From positions 1 to 64,000 of the forward strand of contig NZ_BAGN01000180.1 of the NCBI RefSeq assembly GCF_000308835.1: a stretch of 64,000 nt of DNA, in the 5' to 3' direction. The notes beneath the pieces are model-generated. The model was given only the letters and a program-made list of their open reading frames with translations. It ran no database searches and was not told the origin of the DNA. Position numbers and translations under genes: made by a program. The DNA is from Nocardia vinacea NBRC 16497. Lineage in GTDB: Bacteria; Actinomycetota; Actinomycetes; Mycobacteriales; Mycobacteriaceae. Below are positions 52,419 to 61,140 of the stretch, one piece after another. Every line of letters begins with the position of its first letter. Position 1 is the first letter of the stretch.

Positions 52419-53690
52419 TCAGGCGATGGCCCGGTCGGCGGCCGGATCGTATGCCACGCAATCCATCCGGAATCCGGCCGCGGTGCGTCGCAGTGAGTCG
52501 ATGACCTCTACCGTGGAGTTGCCCCGGAAACGGAAGGCGGCACCGATATCGGCATAGCCGAAGGTCTGGGTGATGGTCGTCCCCGGCTGTGGGACCGAGA
52601 CATGGTACGGCGCATGCTGCTGCGGTACGTGGAGCTGGACGTCCACCACGGTGCACGGTGGGGTCACCGGCGGGTGGATCAGCAACTCACCGACTACCGA
52701 TTCATCACTGAGCGGATCGGCGTCGGGAATCCGGCCCAGTTGGATATCGACCGCCGCACCGAGCAGGTCGTAGCCGTGCACCTCCCGCCACATATGTGTG
52801 GTTTCGCCACCCGTGGCCCGCGCGGCCACTTCGAGGAACTGGATGCGCGGCGCGGCACTGTCGCGACCGAGGAAGAATTCGAGGTGGAAAACCGTCGGCA
52901 CGTCGGCGCTGAGCGCGGTGAGCACAGCCTCGACGAAGCCCGCCAGCGGCTCGAGCAATTCCGGATCGTCGAGCTCGACGTAACCGAGAGTTGTGCCACC
53001 ATTGGCGAATTCGAGGCAGTTGCCGAGATACTGTGAAGCCCGCCACGGACCGAGCTCACTGCCGGTCCACACGCCGTCGACGGCACCGACCTCGTCCGGG
53101 CAGAAACGTTGTACGAGAAAAGGTTCCACACTCAGGTCGGGCAATGCCGCGCAATCATCTATGGAATTCAGCCGGATGACGTCCTTGCTCCCGGCACCGA
53201 GACGGGGTTTGACGATGAGCGGAAAGCCGTGCGCCGCGGCGAAGTCCATGATCGATTCGACATCGCCGACGTGGGTGAAGGCCGGAGTCGGCACGCCCGC
53301 GGTGGCGACCGTCGCCCCCATCACCAGTTTGTCGCGAAATGGGAGCACATAGTCCGGACTGTCACCCGCGATACCGAATTCCCTCCGCAACTGGGCCGCG
53401 GTCAGCAAATCGAATTCGTGCAACGCGACAATGCGGTCCGGTGTTCCAAATCGAGCCGCGAGCGCGTGCACGGCATCCAGCGCGTTCACCATATCGTCGA
53501 GCAATTCGACGGCGGCGGCCGCATGCCGCGGAATTCCGTCGATCAGATCCTTCGCGCAAACGTAGGTGACGACATTGGCATTGTGGTCGATATGCTCCAG
53601 GTAGGGGACATCGACACCGCGCACTCTATGAATCACGGTTACATGTGGGGGCACTGGTTCCTCCGCTGACAACTGTCTCACCAGATCCAT
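52419..53690 (-). CDS. ATP-grasp ligase
   Basis: A 423-residue ATP-grasp enzyme. RDKLVMGATVATAGVPTPAF is the hinge before the ATP-binding core, GFPLIVKPRLGAGSKDVIRL the first ATP loop, and PRIQFLEVAARATGGE the metal-binding stretch. Such enzymes join a carboxylate to an amine through an acyl phosphate. Start ATG 53690 is used; no strong ribosome site is seen. Its operon with a MFS exporter, beside a ketosynthase pair, suggests it couples a short acyl chain to an amino acid or amine. Confidence 0.82.
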   Translation of the reverse strand: MDLVRQLSAEEPVPPHVTVIHRVRGVDVPYLEHIDHNANVVTYVCAKDLIDGIPRHAAAAVELLDDMVNALDAVHALAARFGTPDRIVALHEFDLLTAAQLRREFGIAGDSPDYVLPFRDKLVMGATVATAGVPTPAFTHVGDVESIMDFAAAHGFPLIVKPRLGAGSKDVIRLNSIDDCAALPDLSVEPFLVQRFCPDEVGAVDGVWTGSELGPWRASQYLGNCLEFANGGTTLGYVELDDPELLEPLAGFVEAVLTALSADVPTVFHLEFFLGRDSAAPRIQFLEVAARATGGETTHMWREVHGYDLLGAAVDIQLGRIPDADPLSDESVVGELLIHPPVTPPCTVVDVQLHVPQQHAPYHVSVPQPGTTITQTFGYADIGAAFRFRGNSTVEVIDSLRRTAAGFRMDCVAYDPAADRAIA

Positions 53691-53937
53691 TGAGGACCCG
53701 TACCGTCGGGAGTGGATCGTTCTCTCCGACAACGGAATTGTGCGCCGTACCCATCGGCGGCGCCTGTCTGGAGACGGCTATTTAAAATCCCTTAACAGAG
53801 AGCTCGTCGCGCGTCACGGTCCGGCTCGGTCGGCGCGGTTACCGATCTATCGGCAATCCGCGGGCTACATTCGATCTCACTCGTCCGAGTTCTGGACAAT
53901 TCCGCTGGACGAAGGAAGTGAGTGGGTCGCCGTGGTA

Positions 53938-54963
53938 ATGAAAGAGGGATCACCGACCAGTGGCGAAGCATTGGTCGAATTGGATGTCTTTCCGCCGGAG
54001 CAACACCGCCGCTGGACCGTTCTGCTGCGGCTGCTGTTGGCCATACCCCAGCTGATCGTGCTCTGGTTCCTGAGCATCGCCGCTTTCGTGGTGATCGTCT
54101 GCGGCTGGTTCGGTGCACTGGTGCTCGGCCGATTGCCCGACTGGTGCGGTGAGTTCCTGCGCGGATATTACGGCTACACCGTGCGGGTGCACGGCTATGC
54201 CATGCTGCTGGTCGACGACTACCCGCCGTTCGCCTGGACCGCACCGGACTATCCGATCCGCCTGCTGTTCCCCGCGCCCACGCCGTTGAACCGGCTCGCC
54301 GTGCTGTTCCGGCTCATCCTGGCCTTCCCGATCCTGGTGCTGTCGAGCTGGTTCACCACCGGATGGGGGATCATCTCGTTCATTCTGTGGCTGATCGTCC
54401 TGATCACCGGCCGGATGCCGGGAGCGATCTTCGAGGCCACCTCGGCGGTGCTGCGCATCGAAATGCGGGTGTCCGCCTACGCGTACCTACTGACCCCGAC
54501 GTACCTGACGGGAGTTTTCGGCGATAGGCAGACGGCCCCATCCGGTCCGATATACACCGGCGATTCGATCGCGGGTGCTCGAGTGACGGGCGGGCCCGAA
54601 CCTGCTCGGTCGCCGACTCGCCCGCTTGTGCTCTCGAGCGGCGGCCGGACGCTGCTGATCGTCATGCTCGTCGTCGGCATTCTCGGCAGCCTCGCCCAAA
54701 CCTCCATGGGCTGGGGCAATGACGATGACGACGACATGGACGCGATCTCCAGTTCACAGCTCGCCCGGCGGGTCGCCATCGACTTCACCGACGACACCGG
54801 GCATACCCCGCAGAACGTACATTGCCCCAACTCCCTCGACGCCTATTTCGGCGCGACGGAGGTCTGCACGGTCACCTACGACGGCGTCGAATTCCGGGCT
54901 CTGGTCACCGTCGACGCGATCACCGACGGTGCGGCGCACTTCCGCACCGTCATCGAGCACTGA
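53938..54963 (+). CDS. Membrane protein: DUF4389 with C-terminal DUF4333 domain
   Basis: A 341-residue protein. The first 200 residues carry the DUF4389 repeat: two copies of a helix pair (RLLLAIPQLIVLWFLSIAAFV…GRLPDWCGEFLRGYYGYTVRVHGYAMLL and RLILAFPILVLSS…GRMPGAIFEATSAVLRIEMRVSAYAYLL). A further helix (TLLIVMLVVGILG) leads to an exported domain with CPNSLDAYFGATEVCTV, a DUF4333 pattern with a disulphide-like Cys pair. A five-Asp run (NDDDDDMD) lies after the last helix. The start at 53938 is uncertain. Confidence 0.8.
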   Translation: MKEGSPTSGEALVELDVFPPEQHRRWTVLLRLLLAIPQLIVLWFLSIAAFVVIVCGWFGALVLGRLPDWCGEFLRGYYGYTVRVHGYAMLLVDDYPPFAWTAPDYPIRLLFPAPTPLNRLAVLFRLILAFPILVLSSWFTTGWGIISFILWLIVLITGRMPGAIFEATSAVLRIEMRVSAYAYLLTPTYLTGVFGDRQTAPSGPIYTGDSIAGARVTGGPEPARSPTRPLVLSSGGRTLLIVMLVVGILGSLAQTSMGWGNDDDDDMDAISSSQLARRVAIDFTDDTGHTPQNVHCPNSLDAYFGATEVCTVTYDGVEFRALVTVDAITDGAAHFRTVIEH

Positions 54964-54967
54964 AAAG

Positions 54968-55951
54968 CTAACTCTGCCTGCGGGCCCGGGCCCGGCGCTT
55001 GCCCTCGTGCATCGCTTGGACCCGGGCCACCGGGATGGTGTGGCCCTCCTCGACGAGATCGGCGGGCAAGGCCTGCGGCGCGGGCATTTCCTGCACCCAC
55101 GGATCCCGATCGCCCAGCTGCTTCGATGCGGTGCGCACGGTGAAGTCGCCCGGACTGATATCTGCGAGCTGAGCCCATTCGATCGGGAAGGACACCGGCA
55201 CCCCCGGACGCACGCGCGGGCTGTAGGCTGCGACGACTGTCGCGCCGCCCGCGCGCGTCGAATCCAGGAAGACCTTGCCGGCGCGGTCCTCGCGGATGAA
55301 TGCGGTGGTGGCCAGATCCGGATCGATGCGTTCGGCCCTGGCCGCGATCGCCCGGGTGGCGGCGGCGACATCCTCGATCGGGATACGCGGCTCGATCGGC
55401 ACGAAGACGTGCACCCCCTTTGCGCCGCTGGTTTTCACCGCTCCCGCGAGTCCGTCATCGGCGAGCGCCTGCCTGATCAGTTCGGCGGCGAGTACGACCT
55501 GCCGGAAGGGGCCACCCTCGGGGGGATCGAGATCCAGGATCAGGTGGGTCGGGCCCGCGCTGTGATCGGCCAGCAGCAGGGTCGGGTGATATTCGACCGC
55601 ACGCTGATTGCCGAACCACAGCAAGGTGCGCACGTCATCGCAGAGGGCGTAGGTCACTTCGCGTTTGGAGGTTTCGGCCCACATCGTCACCCGAGGCACC
55701 CAGTCCGGGGTGTACTTCGGCAGATTCTTCTGCATGAACGGTTCCTGGCCAGGCCGGATGCGCACCACCGAGAGCGGACGGTCGCGCAGTTGTCCGACCA
55801 GCCGATCACCGATGAATTCGAGATAGTCGATCAGATCGCGCTTCGTCGCGTCGGCACCGTCGAACAGTGGTGCGTCGAGATTGGTCAGCTTTACACCCGC
55901 ACGGACCTCTTCGCCGGTCATCGGCCAACCATGCACCGCCGAACCGCGCAT
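54968..55951 (-). CDS. LigD-type polymerase/primase domain protein
   Basis: A 327-residue stand-alone polymerase domain of LigD, the NHEJ polymerase that adds nucleotides at broken ends. The catalytic DLDPP pair lies in LILDLDPPEGG, followed by AELIRQALADDGLAGAVKTSGAKGVHVFVPI, and the third Asp in KVFLDSTRAGG. No ligase or nuclease domain is attached and no Ku gene is in the window. The start is ATG 55951 after GGGATGG. It follows the oligopeptidase gene by 12 bases on the same strand. Confidence 0.85.
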   Translation of the reverse strand: MRGSAVHGWPMTGEEVRAGVKLTNLDAPLFDGADATKRDLIDYLEFIGDRLVGQLRDRPLSVVRIRPGQEPFMQKNLPKYTPDWVPRVTMWAETSKREVTYALCDDVRTLLWFGNQRAVEYHPTLLLADHSAGPTHLILDLDPPEGGPFRQVVLAAELIRQALADDGLAGAVKTSGAKGVHVFVPIEPRIPIEDVAAATRAIAARAERIDPDLATTAFIREDRAGKVFLDSTRAGGATVVAAYSPRVRPGVPVSFPIEWAQLADISPGDFTVRTASKQLGDRDPWVQEMPAPQALPADLVEEGHTIPVARVQAMHEGKRRARARRQS

Positions 55952-55963
55952 GGTCAACCATCC

Positions 55964-58069
55964 CTACATGAGCTTGCGCATGAAGTAGGTGAATTCGAGT
56001 GCGCTGGTGCGAGCCGTCTCGTCGATATTGGTGCCGCCGCCGTGCCCGCCCTCGGTGGCCTCGTAGAACAGATAGGGGTCACCGAATTCGGCGAGCCGGG
56101 CAGCGAATTTGCGGGCGTGCTGCGGGCCGACCCGATCGTCCTTGGTGGTGGTCCAGACGAAGGGCTCCGGATATCGCACGCCCGGACGCAGATTCCGGTA
56201 CGGCGATATGGATTCGAGGAAGGCGCGTTGTACCGGATCGGCGACGGTGCCGTATTCGCCCACCCACGAAGCACCCGCGGCGATCTGCTCGTAGCGGACC
56301 ATATCGAGCAGCGGTATCTCGATAGCCACCGCTTGCCACAGCTCCGGATGCTGGACCAGCTCGACCCCCATCAGCAGGCCACCGTTCGAACCGCCCTGGA
56401 TGCCGAGATGGCTCGGGGCGGTGATTTTCCGGTCGATCACATCCCGGCCGACGGCGGCGAAATCGTCGAAGGCGCGCTGGCGATTGGTGGTCAGTGCGGC
56501 CTCGTGCCAAGCCGGTCCGAATTCACCGCCGCCGCGAATGTTCGCCAGCACGAACACACCCCCACGATCCAGCCAGAGCCTGCCCATCAGGCCGTTGTAG
56601 TTCGGCGTCATGGACGAGCCGAAACCGCCGTAGGCGTACATGATCGTGGGGTTGGTGCCGTCGAACTTCATATCGGCGGCATGTACGACGAAATAGGGCA
56701 CCCTGGTGCCGTCGGGCGAGGTCGCCTTCTGCTGTTCGACCACGTAGCGGGACGAATCGAATTGTCGCGGACTGGTTTTCACGGGCATGACCGATCCGGT
56801 GACGGTATCGAGCCGCCACAGCGTGGCCGGGTCGAGGAACGAGGTGACCGTCAGATAGGCGAGCGAACCGGCCGAATCGGCATCCACCGCGTCGATGGTC
56901 GCGTTGTCCGGCAACGGAACCGGTGATCCTGACCAGGAGCCGTCCGGTTGCGGTGTATAGACGGTGGCGCGTCCCTTCACGTCGTCGAGCGAGGTCACGA
57001 CGATCCGGTCACGTGTTGTCAGCACAGATTCCAGTGTTTGCGACGCGCTCGGGACATAGACCGGCCGCGCACGCAGCCGCGTCGGGTCCGCGGTGAGTTC
57101 ATCGGCGTCGAGCGAAACCAGTGATCCGGCGGTGAATGTCGCACCGTCCGTCGTCCAGTCCTGTCGCAGCGACACCAGAATTCGATTGCCGGCGAAGCCC
57201 TGAACATCCGATTTCGGCGGCAGTGCCACCCGCACAAGGCCGGGTTCGGCAACCAGACTGACCTCGTTCTCCCAGAACGACGGACTGCGCCGCACCAGAC
57301 TCAACCGCCGACCATTGCCATTGTCCAGCAACATCGGCGTGGTAGCCAGATCGGCCTTATTGCCGCGCGCGAGTTCGACTGCGTCGGTGAGAGATCGGCC
57401 GCGACGCCACTGTTTGACGACATAGGGATAGCCGGAGGTGGTCGTCTCCCCGGGCTGCCATTCCCGCGAGACCAGCAGGGTGTTCTCGTCGACCCAGGCC
57501 GCATTCTGTTTACCACGCGGCAGCACGAAACCGTCCGGCACGAATCGGCTGGTGTTGCGGTCGAATTCGCGCACCGTCACCGCGTCCTCGCCGCCCTCGG
57601 ACAGGCTGACGAGGCAGCGCTTGCGGGTGACGGGGTCGCAGTCGACACCCTTCCATACCCAATTCTTGGATTCCGCCGCCGCGAGGGCGTCGAGATCCAG
57701 GACCGTGTTCCAATTCGGTTGCGGTGATTCATAATCCGCGACAGATGTGGTGCGCCAGATGCCGCGGGCGTGGTCGCCGTCCTGCCAGAAGTTGTCGACG
57801 CCGCCGTCGCGCAGTGTCGGAGTGGGCAGGCGGTCGGGGGACTTGCCGAGTTCGGTCGCCTCGGCCAGGTTTCCCGCGAAACGCGGGTCCTGCTCCAATA
57901 CCCCTAGCGTGCGGGCATTTTCGGTGGCGACCCACTGTTGCACGCGCGGACTGTCGAGTTCCTCCAACCAGAGATACGGGTCCGTTGGTGTCGATGCACC
58001 CCCGCAGGCCGCGACCAGCGCCGCTGTCAGCGCCGGTACGCCTGCCCGCCATAGGCCCTTGCTTCCCAT
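55964..58069 (-). CDS. Prolyl oligopeptidase family lipoprotein (S9A)
   Basis: A 701-residue serine peptidase. The catalytic domain shows GIQGGSNGGLLM (Ser), TKDDRVGPQHARKF (Asp) and EGGHGGGTN (His). The N-terminal half is the beta-propeller that limits substrates to peptides. A lipoprotein signal ends LTAALVAACGG, so the enzyme is anchored outside the membrane. ATG 58069 follows AGGGGGG. It is likely cotranscribed with the LigD-type gene downstream, though a functional link is unclear. Confidence 0.9.
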   Translation of the reverse strand: MGSKGLWRAGVPALTAALVAACGGASTPTDPYLWLEELDSPRVQQWVATENARTLGVLEQDPRFAGNLAEATELGKSPDRLPTPTLRDGGVDNFWQDGDHARGIWRTTSVADYESPQPNWNTVLDLDALAAAESKNWVWKGVDCDPVTRKRCLVSLSEGGEDAVTVREFDRNTSRFVPDGFVLPRGKQNAAWVDENTLLVSREWQPGETTTSGYPYVVKQWRRGRSLTDAVELARGNKADLATTPMLLDNGNGRRLSLVRRSPSFWENEVSLVAEPGLVRVALPPKSDVQGFAGNRILVSLRQDWTTDGATFTAGSLVSLDADELTADPTRLRARPVYVPSASQTLESVLTTRDRIVVTSLDDVKGRATVYTPQPDGSWSGSPVPLPDNATIDAVDADSAGSLAYLTVTSFLDPATLWRLDTVTGSVMPVKTSPRQFDSSRYVVEQQKATSPDGTRVPYFVVHAADMKFDGTNPTIMYAYGGFGSSMTPNYNGLMGRLWLDRGGVFVLANIRGGGEFGPAWHEAALTTNRQRAFDDFAAVGRDVIDRKITAPSHLGIQGGSNGGLLMGVELVQHPELWQAVAIEIPLLDMVRYEQIAAGASWVGEYGTVADPVQRAFLESISPYRNLRPGVRYPEPFVWTTTKDDRVGPQHARKFAARLAEFGDPYLFYEATEGGHGGGTNIDETARTSALEFTYFMRKLM

Positions 58070-58146
58070 GCAACCCCCCTTGAACACGTCCAGATCCCAG
58101 CGTCCGTCCGACACTGTACTTCGTGGTCGGACTCCGCTTCGGGACG

Positions 58147-59490
58147 TCAGGATTCGGCGGCGCGGTGGTAGCCGAAGACGATGCAGGCGAGTGCGCAGAC
58201 CACTGCGGAGGTCAGCAAGGACCAGCCGATACCAGGGGTGACGAGCGCACCCATGATCGCGACACCGAGGGTCGCGCCGACTTGGCGGACGGCATTGAGC
58301 AGCCCGCCGACCGAGCCCGCGGTCCCCGGTGGTGCCGCGTTGACAATCGCGGTGACCAACGCCGGAAGAGCGAAGGCGACACCTAATCCAGACAGCAGCA
58401 GGCCGACCGCCAGCACCGGATAGCCGAGTCCCACGAACACCGCTACGGCCAGCACCACACCACCCGCCGCGAGCAGGCCGAGCCCGGTCAGGATCGGTCG
58501 GCGCGGTCCGACGCGGGCCACGAGTTTGCCCGCGAGCGGCGGGATAACGGCGAACGGCACGGTGAGCGGCAAGAAGGCGAGCCCGGTCTGCAGCGGACTC
58601 AGGTGTCGCTGCAGCAGCAACGGCAGGACGAAAAGTGCCCCGGTGAGCGCGAAATTCACCGCAGCCCCCACCAGCAAACCCGCACGCACTCGACCCGCAC
58701 GCAAGAGTTCCCGATTCAATACCGGTACGGCACTGTGCCGTTCGAGATACACGAAGATGATCGCCGCCAGCACCGCGCCGCTCAGCGACCACGCCGTATG
58801 CCGCCACGACTGCGCACCCGCCGCGATCAGCGCATCGGTGCACAGCGCCAGGGCGACGGCCGCGGCCAACTGCGCCGCCCAGTCGATGCGGCGATCACCG
58901 CGCGCGCAGGTCACCGCGGATCCCATGCTCAGCGCCAATACGACCACCGCGATGGGAACATTGACAACGAATATCGACCGCCACCCGGCCAGCCCGACCA
59001 GCGCGCCACCCACGATCGGCCCCGCCGCGACCGCCGCGCCACTGATCGCCGCCCATGTCGAAATCGCCCGGGCGCGTCGGCCCGGATCCGGATAGAGCTG
59101 GGTGATCATCGCCATCGATGCGGGCACGCACGCCGCCGCCGCGACGCCCAACAACACCCGCAGCGCGACCAGCACCGACAGGTTCGGCGCGAAGGCGCTC
59201 AGCAGCGAGACCAGCCCGAAAGCCGCTGTGCCGAAACGGAATACCCGATGCGCACCATGGCGATCGGCGACCGCGCCCGCGGACAGCAGCAGTGCGGCGA
59301 AGGCGATGGTATAGCCGGTGGTCGCCCATTGCAGTCCGGCGATCGAGGTGTGCAGGGACGCCGCCAGATCCGGCTCGGCGACCGAAAGCACCGTCATATC
59401 CAACAGCACCATGAAGTACCCGAGGGATATCCCCAGCAGGGCCCTGGTCGACGCGGTGGACGTACTCGCCCGCGATTGCAGAATGCTCAT
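58147..59490 (-). CDS. MFS exporter, DHA2 (EmrB/QacA-like) type
   Basis: A 447-residue exporter. MVLLDMTVLSVAEPDLAASL is the helix-1 mark of the DHA2 group, followed by DRHGAHRV and GPIVGGALVGLAGWRSIF (motif C). Thirteen to fourteen helices are visible. The ATG 59490 is chosen as nearest to helix 1. It is divergent from a LysR regulator 130 bases away and is probably its target. Confidence 0.85.
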   Translation of the reverse strand: MSILQSRASTSTASTRALLGISLGYFMVLLDMTVLSVAEPDLAASLHTSIAGLQWATTGYTIAFAALLLSAGAVADRHGAHRVFRFGTAAFGLVSLLSAFAPNLSVLVALRVLLGVAAAACVPASMAMITQLYPDPGRRARAISTWAAISGAAVAAGPIVGGALVGLAGWRSIFVVNVPIAVVVLALSMGSAVTCARGDRRIDWAAQLAAAVALALCTDALIAAGAQSWRHTAWSLSGAVLAAIIFVYLERHSAVPVLNRELLRAGRVRAGLLVGAAVNFALTGALFVLPLLLQRHLSPLQTGLAFLPLTVPFAVIPPLAGKLVARVGPRRPILTGLGLLAAGGVVLAVAVFVGLGYPVLAVGLLLSGLGVAFALPALVTAIVNAAPPGTAGSVGGLLNAVRQVGATLGVAIMGALVTPGIGWSLLTSAVVCALACIVFGYHRAAES

Positions 59491-59577
59491 CCGATGCGAC
59501 AGCTCCTCGGCTCGTTTGATGACCCGATCGACTCTCGCCGGACGGGCACGACGGCTCCACCGGCTGCGGCGCATACC

Positions 59578-59598
59578 GCATTCGGAATATCCGAATGC
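59578..59598. promoter_or_regulatory. Inverted repeat upstream of the LysR gene
   Basis: GCATTCGGA (59578-59586) and TCCGAATGC (59590-59598) are perfect 9-base arms separated by ATA. It lies 21 bases before the LysR start and 87 before the exporter start. The T-N11-A spacing expected for a LysR site can be found in it, so it is a fair operator candidate. Confidence 0.6.
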
Positions 59599-59619
59599 CG
59601 CGTCGCTGTTGGCCAGGCC

Positions 59620-60501
59620 ATGGAGTTACGTCAGCTGCGGACCTTCGAGGCCGTGGTGCGCCATCGCACGGTCACCGACGCCGCGGTTGCGCTCGAACTC
59701 GCGCCGTCGTCGGTGTCCCAGCAGATCCGCACGCTCGAAACCGCGCTCGGGGTGGCACTTTTCGTGCGCGACCCCAAGGGCATGCGGCTCACACCGGCGG
59801 GGCAGCGGCTCACCGGCTGGGCGCGGCGGCTGCTCGAACAGGCCGAACAGGCGATGCGCGATGTGCGGGAGGAACGGCCGGTCCTGCGCCTCGGGGCACT
59901 GGAGACCCTCGCGGTTGCGTATGTGCCGCAGGTACTGGCGCGACTGGCCGAGCGACGGCCCGATATCGAAGTCGAGGTGCGCTCGGATCGGGCCCGCGAC
60001 GGCTTGCTCGCCGATGTGGTCGGCGGCGATCTCGATGCGGCACTGCTGCTGGATTCCGGTGGCGCCGTTGGTGATCTGGGCTTCCCCGCCCCCGCCGAAC
60101 CGCTGGCCTTCCTCGACCTGGATCCGGTGCCGCTGGCCTTGGTCGCCGCGCCGACGCACCCACTGACAGCGCGGTCCGGCTTGACGCCCGCCGACCTCAT
60201 CGATGAACGGCTGCTGGTCAATGTGCCCGAATGCTCGTTCTGGATGGCGGGTGAAAAGGTGCTCGGCTCGGGCCCGCGGCGAGTGAAGGCCGGTGCGGTT
60301 CCGGTCATGCGGGCCTGGGCCGAGCACGGACTCGGCATATCCTTGCTGCCGGAGTTCGCGGTCGCCGATGGCCTCGCGCACGGCACACTCGTCCGCTTGG
60401 ACTTCCCGGTGCCCGATCTGAGTCTGCGGCTGGTATGGCGCGCGGATCAGGAATCACTGCCCGGGATGCGCGAGATCCTCTACGCGGCCGCACGGCCATG
60501 A
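59620..60501 (+). CDS. LysR-type transcription regulator
   Basis: A 293-residue LysR regulator. The N-terminal MELRQLRTFEAVVRHRTVTDAAVALELAPSSVSQQIRTLETALGVALFVRD is a standard LysR helix-turn-helix; the effector domain follows with VLRLGALETLAVAYVPQVLARL. ATG 59620 is used, though its ribosome site is weak. It stands between a divergent exporter gene and a downstream phenolic acid decarboxylase gene, which together suggest it senses phenolic or other aromatic acids. Confidence 0.88.
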   Translation: MELRQLRTFEAVVRHRTVTDAAVALELAPSSVSQQIRTLETALGVALFVRDPKGMRLTPAGQRLTGWARRLLEQAEQAMRDVREERPVLRLGALETLAVAYVPQVLARLAERRPDIEVEVRSDRARDGLLADVVGGDLDAALLLDSGGAVGDLGFPAPAEPLAFLDLDPVPLALVAAPTHPLTARSGLTPADLIDERLLVNVPECSFWMAGEKVLGSGPRRVKAGAVPVMRAWAEHGLGISLLPEFAVADGLAHGTLVRLDFPVPDLSLRLVWRADQESLPGMREILYAAARP

Positions 60502-60605
60502 TTGCGCCGTTCCCGGCAAACCTGCCGCAATGCCCGCAGCAATGATTAGGCTGACGAAGAAGACGCAGGTCCCGACCTCGTAGGTCGACCGAGAGGAGTC
60601 AGGCG

Positions 60606-61136
60606 ATGAGCGCGCAGCGGTTGGCGGCCACGCACTTGGCACTACACGGCGATCTGACCGGCATTGTCGGCAAACACCTCATCTACGCCTATGAGAACGG
60701 CTGGAAATACGAGCTGTACGTGCGCGATGCGCAGACGATCGAATTGCGCAGTCTGATGGGTCCGATGTTCGGCCGCTGGTCCAAGAATCAGACGGCGAAG
60801 CTGGTCCAGCTCAGCGACGATATGTACAAAATCGCCTGGGTGGAGCAGACCGGAACCACCACCGTGCTCATCGTCTGGCTCGGCGACCGTCGGGTGCACA
60901 CCACGATCTCCTACCCGCAATGGATGCTCGACTATCCCGACTGCACGCTTACCCGCTACGAGGAAAATCTCGACGCGATCATCGCCGAGCGCGACCGGGG
61001 ACCGACCTATCCGTTGACCCTGGTCTCCGCATCCGGGCGCATCACCTTCCTGGAATCCCGGGATCTCGACGACGACACGGTGATCAACTGTCCGCCACAC
61101 AAGCTGCCGCCGGGATACGCCACGCGAACCAACTAG
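60606..61136 (+). CDS. padC: Phenolic acid decarboxylase
   Basis: A 176-residue beta-barrel enzyme that decarboxylates hydroxycinnamic acids such as p-coumaric and ferulic acid to vinylphenols. LIYAYENGWKYELYV holds the two active-site Tyr (Y27, Y29); R57 in GRWSKNQ and E80 in WVEQTGT are the further catalytic residues. The order and length match PadC of Bacillus and Lactobacillus. GGAGTCAGG lies before the ATG. The gene follows the LysR gene by 104 bases, in keeping with control by phenolic acids. Confidence 0.85.
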   Translation: MSAQRLAATHLALHGDLTGIVGKHLIYAYENGWKYELYVRDAQTIELRSLMGPMFGRWSKNQTAKLVQLSDDMYKIAWVEQTGTTTVLIVWLGDRRVHTTISYPQWMLDYPDCTLTRYEENLDAIIAERDRGPTYPLTLVSASGRITFLESRDLDDDTVINCPPHKLPPGYATRTN

Positions 61137-61140
61137 TGCC

